DNA of 64,000 nt from Voacanga thouarsii (lineage: Eukaryota; Streptophyta; Magnoliopsida; Gentianales; Apocynaceae): the NCBI GenBank assembly GCA_026120185.1, contig JANUWF010002278.1:1456501-1520500 (forward strand), given 5' to 3'. The translations under genes were made by a program, and so were the position numbers. A model generated the notes under the pieces. That model saw nothing but the letters and a program-made list of their open reading frames with translations. It made no database searches and had not been told where the DNA came from. This document shows positions 56,586 to 64,000 of the stretch, one piece after another (position 1 is the first letter of the stretch; each line of letters opens with the position of its first letter).

Positions 56586-58354
56586 TTGAATTTGATTAAC
56601 TTATGGAGCATGTTAGTTAATGAAAATAGAGAAGAACATTGTTTGGAGCTTAAATATATGACCCTTTGTTGTTTATGGTATGGGACATGGTTTCTGCAAT
56701 TTTCACGAACTCTCTATAAAAATTTAGTTTGATGAGTTTGGATCGTGTAAACCCAATTTAAATGGGTATAGACGGTTGTTATTTTGGTTTGGATGAGTTT
56801 TTGTAATGAAATATGTCCAAAGAGCCACTGCAAGTGAAACTGCGAAGAAAATTGCAGAAGAAAAAGAACACAGAAACTCTTTGGAGAAGAAGACACTATT
56901 CCTAAGCCGCGAGCCGAGCCGAGCCGTTTGCGTCGAGCTGCACTGTTCATGTGTCTTGAGCCGTGCCGCTGGAGCTGTATAAGCCGGCTTGCTATAGTGA
57001 AATTGAAGCCGTATTTCATTTGAAATGTTGCAATTGAATTGCAATTGCTATTCGGACGGACTCGTGGGTCGGCAGCTGAGATAGGCACGGGCGCGGGTCA
57101 TGGGTGGCGGATCAGCTCAGCGGGTCGCAGCAGAGTGTGATCTTGTGCGGCCGGTGCACCTGGCGCTCTGTGGACCGTAGGCCATGCGAGCGCGGATCTA
57201 GTGCATCCGGTGCAGTGGACTGCCAGTCGTTTTTTTTTTTTTAATTTTGTAATTTGGGTCCCATACCAGGAGAAGTTAATATTTTTGCAATAGTTTATAT
57301 TCTTGGAATATATTTGCATGAAAAATATATTAATTAATTAATTAATTAATGTGTTTAATTCTATTATTTGGGCACTTAAGTTTTAAAATAGAAAAGCATG
57401 AAAACATTTACTGTTTTCTAGCATGCTATTTTTTTTTTTTTTTATGTACCTATGTGCGCTTTTTCTCAAAGACCAAAGTCTTTGGGAACTTTTTTGACAA
57501 GAAAAACATTTTTCTTCAAAAAATTAAATGGCTATTTTAATTTGTACAAAAATTAATCCTTGGATATTTTCTCAAAGTATTTAATCCTTGACATAGAAAA
57601 TATATTGGATTTAGATATTTTTGTAAATTAAAATGGAGAACCATTTTGTTTTATTTTGCACTAGGAAAAATTGTTTTGTCAAATAAAATTGAGACCAAAG
57701 TCTCAAGAAAAGTTTTAATTGGGAAATTTTTTAAATCATTAAGTTTTAACTTAAATAAAATTAGTCTATGGAAAAATCTCTCAAATGATTTAATTCTTGA
57801 CATAGAGATTTTGATGGACTTGGATATTTTATTTTTTAAGTTAAAGGAAAACTTAATGGAATTTTCAAAAGGATATTTTTCCAGAAAACTTTATTTTAAA
57901 AGACTAAGTGGGAGAGGGGTTCCAACGGCCCCACGGCTTCTACCACGATCCTCATTAGAGATCGTGGGTCCCCTTGCATCACCCTGGGAGTGAACCCGTA
58001 TAAGATGGGAATACCACAAGGATCTAGATCTAATGGAAGGATGTAACTGATAATCTGGGGCACGTACTATAATCGTCAATCCACGTTAGAGGTTATATTG
58101 TGAGGAATGTCCATAGGAAATGAAAGGAAACGGCCATCCCACAATGGAGTTATTCTCTAGATCATTACCTAGAAGGGAAATTAATTTGTGGTGGTTATTA
58201 CACTTAGCTTAGGAAACTGTTAATTTTTCAAAGAAGCTATGTCAATTTTTCCTAAGAGCCAAATTAATTTCTGTGCACAAATTTATTTTCACAAACTAAA
58301 TCCTTTCTTTTATTATTCAAATTTCCAGAAATAGTGGGAGGTTTTTTTAGTCCT
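56586..58354 (+). other. E leader
   Basis: 1.8 kb without a credible gene. It contains a GC-rich block (about 56905-57225) with repeats such as GAGCCGAGCC and GTGC..CCGGTGCA, and a T-rich stretch. An imperfect duplication follows (about 57455-57640 and 57680-57850; both copies have CTTGACATAGA and ACCAAAGTCT). A perfect 8-bp stem CCACGATC/GATCGTGG lies at 57943-57967. Confidence 0.7.
57943..57967. promoter_or_regulatory. Perfect 8-bp hairpin in the E leader
   Basis: CCACGATC, a 9-nt loop, GATCGTGG, about 390 bp before gag. A possible packaging or dimerisation signal, inferred from position only. Confidence 0.4.
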
Positions 58355-59110
58355 TTGGCCGTTATTCTCCATGAGAATAAGTTAACGGGACCAAAATAGT
58401 TGGACTGGAAGAGGAACCTGGACATAATACTCACAATCGTAGAGTATAAGCATGTCCTTTACGAGACCTACCCTGAAATCGGGGAAAGTTCCACCGACGA
58501 AGAGCAAGAGGCTGAGAAGGCATGGAAGAAGGCTAATGAAATGGCACGTTGCTATATACTAGCCTCCATGTCTAATGTGCTCCAGTCTAAACACAAGCAC
58601 ATGGCTTCCGCGTATGACATTAGTTATTCATTGGCTATTATGTTCGCGGGTAAGAGCCGGCCCGCAAGGCAAGAGGTTCTTCGAACTATAATAAACTCTA
58701 AGATGGCTGAGAGAGCATCAGTCAAGGGGCATATGCACAAGATGATTGCTGCTTGTGAGGAGACAAAAATCTTAGGAGCTATCATTGACCCCAAGAACCA
58801 AGTTGACATGGTTCTCAAATCTCTACCGGGTTCCTTTACTCAGTTCAAACTAAATTACAATATGAGTTTTATTGAGTTGATGGAGGAACTTCAAATGGCA
58901 GAGAAGGTCATGAAACCATATTCAATGGCCATGATTGCTAAGGCTTCTTCCTGAAGAACTAGGTCTAAGCCCAGAAAGTTCAAAAGGAAGAATGGATATG
59001 CAGTTGCCTAGTCCAAGACCCAGCCCAAAGACAAACCTAAGGGCAAGTGCTTCAGATGTGGGAAGAAGGGACACTGGGAAAAAGAGTGTCCAGATTTTCA
59101 AGCCAAGAAA
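58355..59110 (+). pseudogene. E gag with zinc knuckle
   Basis: The likely original start is the TTG at 58355-58357 (ATG in relatives), reading into NKLTGP, a TAG, then LDWKRNLDIIL. The next 184 codons are open, with YKHVLYETYP, KANEMARCYILASM, TIINSKMAERASVKGH and VDMVLKSLPGSFTQF, a UBN2-type copia Gag. A TGA at 58952-58954 and a TAG near 59009-59011 precede the CCHC knuckle CFRCGKKGHWEKEC (about 59050-59091). Gag, knuckle and protease share one frame. The protein would form the particle and bind RNA. Confidence 0.88.
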
Positions 59111-59815
59111 AACCCCACATGTCATGTTCTCTATCTAGAGTCTATATCAATGGTTGGATCAACTTCTACTTGGATTGTTGATTCAGGAGCCACTGATCAT
59201 ATCTGTAACTCCTTGGAGGGGTTTAGAAAGATAAGTTGACTCAAGAAGGGCGAACATAGATTATGCGTGGAATTTAGAGCACAAGTTTGAGCCCTTGTAG
59301 TGGGAGAGCTGGATCTTGTTTTTTATTGTAATAAGAAAGTGGTTTTAATAGATATTTTATATGTACCTGATTTTCGTCAGAATTTGATTTTAGTTGCAAA
59401 ACTTATAAATCAAGGATATTCTATATTTTTTCATTCTGGTATTTCTATCAATAAAAATGGAGAAATATTATGTACTGGGCACATGTATGAAAATCTATTC
59501 TATTTTAACCCTATTAATCATCAATCAAATATCGCTTAATCTGAACCTTTAACTAAGAAGAGAAAAACCAATATCAATGGCTCAAATCTTTGGCATCTGA
59601 GGTTGGGTCACATCAACTCAACCAGGATTCAGAAGCTAATCCATAATGGGCATTTGGGCTCATTGAGATTGGAAAATTGGCCTCAGTATGAATCTTGCCT
59701 AATGGGAAAGATGACCAAAAGGTCTTTTGTCCCTAAGGCAGAAAGGGCCAAGGAGGTGATGAGTCTTGTTCATACTAATGTGTGTGATCCATTGTCTACA
59801 CCAGCTAGATGAGGT
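59111..59815 (+). pseudogene. E protease and GAG-pre-integrase domain
   Basis: The catalytic motif STWIVDSGATDHICNS lies at about 59160-59207 in the gag frame, followed by LYVPDFRQNLILVAKL and then the pre-integrase block LWHLRLGHINSTRIQKL...YESCLMGKMTKRSF. Stops occur at about 59238 (TGA), 59287 (TGA), 59537-59539 (TAA) and 59810-59812 (TGA). The frame itself is continuous from gag to here. The last part, HTNVCDPLSTPAR, is the beginning of the integrase core with Asn where Asp is expected. Confidence 0.88.
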
Positions 59816-60738
59816 TTTTGAGTTCTTCATTATTTTCACGGATGATTGTACAAGGTTTGGTTACGTTTACCTGATGTGACATAAGTCTGACTCTTTTGAC
59901 AAGTTCAAAGAGTTTAAGACTGAAGTGAAGCGTCAGACAGGTAAATTAATCAAGACCTTACGATCAGATCGTGGTGGAGAGTACCTCCTAGGTGAATTTA
60001 AGGATTACATGGTACACCATGGGATTGTACTCCCAGCTCTCTGCGCCGGGGATATCCCAGCAGAACGGAGTAGCTGAGAGAAGGAACAAGACATTGATGG
60101 AAATGGTCAGAAGCATGATGTCTCATGCTACTCTTCCAGTATCTTTTTGGGAATATGCCCTGGAAACAACGGCATACATTCTGAACTTGGTGCTTTCCAT
60201 GTTAATACCTAGGACTACCTATGAGATGTGCACTGGGCGTAAGCCAAGTCTGAATCATCTTAGGATTTGGGGTTGTCCAGCTTATGTACTGATCACGGGA
60301 GACAAGTTGAAACCAAGGTCAGAATTATGCTATTTTGTTGGGTATCCAAAAGGAACAAATGGTGGTTACTTTTATCATCCTAAGGAGCAGAAAGTATTGG
60401 TTAATACCAATGCTAGATACTTAGAGGATGATCAAAGTACTTCCACTAAAGGTTCAACAAGGTTGGAACTTGAGGAGAAGTTATCTACGAAATCTACTTC
60501 TTTTGGCCCGATTGTGGAACAAGAAGAGGCACAACCTCAAGAGCCTGTACAAATGGATTCTCATCGTAGTGGGAGAGTGTCTAGGGTTCCGGATAGATGG
60601 ACTGGAGAAGCCTTTGAGCTAATCTTTGACCATCAGGAAGAAGACCCCACTAGATACGAGGAGGCTATTGTTGATGATGATGCAAATCTATGGCATGAAG
60701 CAATGAAAGCCGAGATTGAGTCTATGTACTTCAATTAG
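59816..60738 (+). pseudogene. E integrase
   Basis: After a frameshift near 59815 comes FEFFIIFTDDCTRFGYVYLM, a TGA, then GKLIKTLRSDRGGEYLLGEF. A second shift near 60045 leads to SQLSAPGISQQNGVAERRNK and on to RIWGCPAYV, LCYFVGYPKGTNGGYFY and NLWHEAMKAEIESMY, open until a TAG at 60736-60738 (Gln to stop is likely). The first catalytic Asp has become Asn (HTNVCD, at about 59771); the second Asp and the Glu are present. This copy is therefore inactive for integration in several independent ways. Confidence 0.88.
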
Positions 60739-61660
60739 GTTTGGGATCTTGTAGCTTCACCTGAAAGGATAAAACCCATTGGGTGTAAGTGGGTGTACAA
60801 GGGAAAGATGGGAGCAGACCGGAAGGTGGAAACCTTCAAAGCTAGGCTTGTGGCGAAAGAGTATACTCATAAAGAAGAGATCGATTATGAGGAAACCTTT
60901 TCCCCGGTGGCCATGTTTAAATCTATCCGTATCCTCTTTGCCATCGCATGTCACTATGACTATAAGATATGGCAAATAGATATCAAGATGACATTTTTTG
61001 AATGACCATCTTAGCAAAGACATCAATATGTCCCAACCGAAAGGTTTTATTGCTAATGGCCAAGAACACGTGGTTTGCAAGCTTAAGAAGTCCATTTATG
61101 GACTTAAGCAAACATCAAGAGTGTGGAATATTCGTTTTGATGAAACTATGAAGTCTTACGACTTTATTCAAAACGAGGATAAACCATGTGTGTACAAGAA
61201 ACTTGAGGGGTTTAATGTGATTTTTCTTGTCTTATGTATGTGGATGACATTCTACTCATTAGAAATGATAGAGGGTCATTATCATCTATAAACGTTTGGC
61301 TATCTAGTCATTTCAGTATGAAGGACTCGGGAGAAGCCAGCTACATTCTCAGGATTAGACTTCTTAGAAATAGGAAGTAGAGAATGTTAGGATTATCCCA
61401 AGTCACATATATTGACAAGGTGCTGAACAAGTACAGCATGGACTCATGCAAAGGAACTCTAATGCCTTGCCGACATGGGTTGTCTCTTTCTTCAAGGGAC
61501 TGTCCTAAGTCTCAAGAAGAAAAGGATAGAATGAGTAGGATTCCCTACACTTCGGCTATGGGAAGTCTCATGTGCGCCATAATGTGTGTGAGGCCAGATA
61601 TTTGCCTTATTGTAGGCTTGGTTAGCAGATATTAGTCAAACCTGTGGAGGTTCTTTAGCA
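60739..61660 (+). pseudogene. E reverse transcriptase
   Basis: It continues the integrase frame with WDLVASPERIKPIGCKWVYK, FKARLVAKEYTH, DYEETFSPVAMFKSIR and YKIWQIDIKMTF. A frameshift near 61000 leads to MSQPKGFIANGQ and KKSIYGLKQTSRVWNIRFDE. A second near 61235 restores YVDDILLIRND. A TAG at 61378-61380 precedes MLGLSQVTYIDKVLNKYSMD, open to VGLVSRY at 61635. All RT motifs, including the YVDD active site, are present but in three frames. Confidence 0.88.
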
Positions 61661-61900
61661 TGTAAAGCATATTTTTAAGTACCTCAAAGAAACCTTGGAA
61701 CCACAAGGAGGGGAAGCATATAGTGAGGTAGTACCACCTGGACCGGGATTTCCAAAGACAAGAAGTCATGGTGGAACAGATTGTCTCCGAGAACAATCAA
61801 GCAGATCCATTCACCAAGCTATTGGCTAAGAGGGTCTTCATGAGACACTTGGACGCCATTGGGGTGGGCACCTATGGACTTACCTAGTCTTAGAGTGCAA
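61661..61900 (+). pseudogene. E RNase H, core deleted
   Basis: The start (KYLKETLEPQ, about 61676) is joined to the end of the domain (GKHIVR then YHL, about 61717, and SENNQADPFTKLLAKRVF, about 61781-61835). The middle of roughly 125 residues, with the TDAS, EAEY and CDN motifs seen in C1 and C3, is missing. Without it the element cannot remove its RNA template by itself. Confidence 0.85.
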
Positions 61901-61909
61901 GTGGGAGAT
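61901..61909 (+). other. E polypurine tract
   Basis: GTGGGAGAT directly before the 3' LTR start at 61910. Confidence 0.85.
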
Positions 61910-63955
61910 TGTTATATTGTATGCCCTCTTAGACTAGGTTTCTTATGTAAAATCGAATATTTTAATAAAAGAATTTATTTTCAGAAATTATTTGTGAATT
62001 TACTTTTTGTTTGTGCACAATTTGCGTTTGGAACAGACCCATTGTGTTTAAATAAGTGATTCATGTAAATGGTGATCTTTCATAGTAAGGTATGGATCAC
62101 GGGTTATTTAACACATAAACATTTGTTCTTAGCCTATTGATGAGAATGTGAATCTCATCATATTTAGGTTATTATGTTATGAATTCCAAATGGAGGATGG
62201 CTTACCTTTAGCCAGTGAGTAGTCCACTGGCTAAGCGTATTTCAAATACGTAGAACATGACCTGTAGTAGTGGTTTCTAAAATGTACTATATGGTAGAAA
62301 CCTAGACTACTACTGCTACAACGTGGACTAGTACTCTATGACTTGCGTATGAGTTGGTGATCTAGCGAAGCTGGAAGCATATACTTTGATTTGCTAAAGT
62401 TGAGGTTCTATCGTAGGGCTAATATACTTGCATGTTGGATATGTGTGACTAGTTAGTTAAAACAGACTTGTACAAGATAGTTTTTACACTAAATCGCCCA
62501 TTGTGGTTGTCCGAATGATCTAAATATCTTGGGCCCTGGAAAACATGACTTGGATGTTTGCTTTAGGGTAGCTCCCTTGAAAAGCGGAAACACTCCAGGA
62601 AGTCGTAGATCATTGAACTAGAAGCCTAAGAATGGCAAATGTCATTTAGAGGGGTGTTAGTACACTTCTTCCTCTCTAAATGTACGGCGATGTGTAAAGG
62701 GGTATTTTAGTTATTTTACCTGTAGGTCGGAAACTTTGCTAATGCAACATTGTCCTTGGGGTCAATATTTTCTTATGGTGATATTAGAAAATATTTAAAA
62801 TGCAAAATATAGCTATTTATAGAGTAGGGGTATTTTTGTCATTTTAGCAGCCAAGGCGATGTGTCTTTTTGGTCCTCGGAATAGCCCGTAAGTCCTAATT
62901 AATTTTGGGTAGAGGAATTGGTCTCAGTTCAAGAGGATTTTATTTTATTTTATTTTACTTTATTTTATTCAAGATGTCTAGTTTATTATTAGATTGGAAT
63001 AAAATAAATAAATTAATTAATTAAAAATAGGAATTAATAGAAATTAATTATCTAGTTTAATTAGTTAATTAATTATTCAAGGCCTAGGCCTAGTTTGAAT
63101 AATTAGAAAATTAATCTGGGCTTAAACTAGGGGAAATAATTAATGTTTAATTATTTATTGGGTTATTTTATAAGCCCAAGAAATAAATAATTAAAGATTA
63201 ATTATTTTGGTTCATTTGAGCTCATTAATTATTTATTGGGTTATTTCTATAAGCCCAGAAAATAAAAAATTAATGTTTATTATTTTGGGCCTTTTGGGCC
63301 CAAGAAAAATAATTAATATTATTTCGGCCCAATAGCTTGGACCGTAGGGTTTCTTCCAGATACAGTTCAGATGAGTTTAGGGTTAAGCCAAACTAATTCT
63401 CAGAATAACATCCAGGTGTTTGAAATATGATATCCCGGGGGATATGTTTATCAAATAATTGGAGACCTAGTTTTGGCTAACAATAAACAAGACTCTGGGA
63501 TAGAGAAAACCCTAATATTTTTCCCTAGCTTTTCTCTCTAGCTCACGAGACTCTCCCTCACGTCTCTATTCACGCAGCTCTCTCTCTCATGAGTTTTCAT
63601 CCTCTTGTTCTTGATTCTTTGCTAATCAATTGCAAGAGAACCAAGGAGATTAGAGACCACTCTTCTTCATTGGAGTGCTCACCAACGGATTTAGGCAGTG
63701 GTCATATTCCGTGAACCAGAAAGCTTGGCATTTATGCTTCACTAGAGGAAGAAAACTGGACAGTGGAAGCATCACTGGATGTTCATGGACGGATGAAGAA
63801 GAATCTATTTTCCTAGGTTCAAAGCTTTCTTCAAATTTTTAAGGCTCCAACAGGTATGTTTTCATCCCACCATGTTGCTCCCATACTCTGTTTAATGTTC
63901 ATGTTCTCCATTTTCGTCCACTGAAGCATGCTCTGTAAATATGTCATTTCCTTCA
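61910..63955 (+). repeat. E 3' LTR (2046 bp)
   Basis: Starts TGTTATATTGTATGCCC, ends CTTCA, followed by CACCC. Colinear with the 5' LTR apart from small indels, such as a short deletion near 62230 (TTCATGACA in the 5' copy). Confidence 0.93.
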
Positions 63956-63960
63956 CACCC

Positions 63961-64000
63961 AACTGGGGAGATGAGAACGAGCCGGATCTGGAAATGGGGT
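63961..64000 (+). pseudogene. A3 gag, continuation after E
   Basis: AACTGGGGAGATGAGAACGA continues codon 33 of the gag begun at 54410, in the same frame and open to the window end. Only 13 codons are visible. Confidence 0.7.

Larger units (their letters stand above)
54506..63955 (+). mobile_element. Complete Ty1/copia element E (9450 bp)
   Basis: 5' LTR 54506-56571, PBS, leader, gag-pol, PPT and 3' LTR 61910-63955, with perfect duplication CACCC (54501-54505 and 63956-63960). The two LTRs differ at about 16 of the first 250 bases. Gag and pol carry several stops, about three frameshifts and a deletion of most of RNase H, so it is non-autonomous. It is structurally the best preserved element here and the last insertion in the A3 gag. 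Confidence 0.95.
41483..64000 (+). mobile_element. Giant-LTR element A3: 5' LTR, PBS, accessory ORF and gag start
   Basis: LTR (41483-53581, about 3976 bp without insertions), PBS, degraded acidic ORF and gag. The element runs off the right edge. Inserted in it are B2, A4 and E. It is the only A-family copy here with an internal region and therefore proves that the 4-kb repeats are LTRs. LTR length, tRNA-Met PBS and a Gag beginning MAPKRR point to a Ty3/gypsy chromovirus of Tekay/Del type. Ogre/Tat also have giant LTRs and an ORF before gag, but normally another primer tRNA, so the lineage is provisional. Confidence 0.82.

Noticed and set aside
56714..57088. 124-codon and overlapping 106-codon ORFs on the minus strand in the E leader
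   Set aside because: Two overlapping frames over a GC-rich repeated leader block with no recognisable domain; not supported as genes.

Overview
KIND OF SEQUENCE. This is nuclear DNA of a flowering plant and consists almost entirely of LTR retrotransposons. The evidence is repeated Ty1/copia gag-pol remnants, giant LTRs of a Ty3/gypsy-type family, primer-binding sites matching plant initiator tRNA-Met, (CT)n/(GA)n/(AT)n microsatellites and high AT content. I see no host protein gene, rRNA, tRNA gene or CRISPR array. The species cannot be named from the sequence.

LAYOUT. (1) 1-15260: C1, a minus-strand copia element of Angela/BARE type. It carries two inserted solo giant LTRs, A1 (155-4532, +) and A2 (7946-12191, -). 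(2) About 15261-16819: A5, the 3' part of a related giant LTR, lying against 16820-21103, the 3' end and LTR of an Athila-like gypsy element. (3) 21104-21979: no recognised content. (4) 21980-34877: C2, a strongly decayed sister of C1. Its 5' LTR is split by B1 (29782 to about 34383), a second giant-LTR family that keeps its PBS and the start of an acidic ORF. (5) 34878-38968: C3, a third sister of C1, cut by D. (6) 38969-41090: D, 5' LTR and leader of a forward copia element. (7) 41091-41482: A6, the start of an A-type LTR. (8) 41483-64000: A3, a giant-LTR element whose 5' LTR is interrupted by solo LTRs B2 (41683-45472, -) and A4 (47392-51714, -), and whose gag is interrupted at codon 32 by E, a complete copia element (54506-63955).

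HOW IT FITS TOGETHER. The right half reads as a nest: C2 holds C3, C3 holds D, D holds A6, A6 holds A3, and A3 holds B2, A4 and E. Exact 5-bp target duplications support A1 (ACTAG), A4 (CTAGG) and E (CACCC). Those of A2 (GCAGC/GTAGT) and B2 (GCTTT/ACTTG) have decayed. All pol genes are broken by stops, frameshifts or deletions, so nothing here looks autonomous.

MOST INTERESTING. A tRNA-like module with A and B boxes at tRNA spacing lies inside the roughly 4-kb A LTRs. An acidic ORF with SUMO-interaction-like motifs lies between PBS and gag in A3, with a counterpart in B1. A 12-bp palindrome and a TATAAAGACCC box are conserved across both giant-LTR families. A GC-rich cassette recurs in otherwise unrelated elements. 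Foldback structures are conserved in copia leaders and U3 regions.
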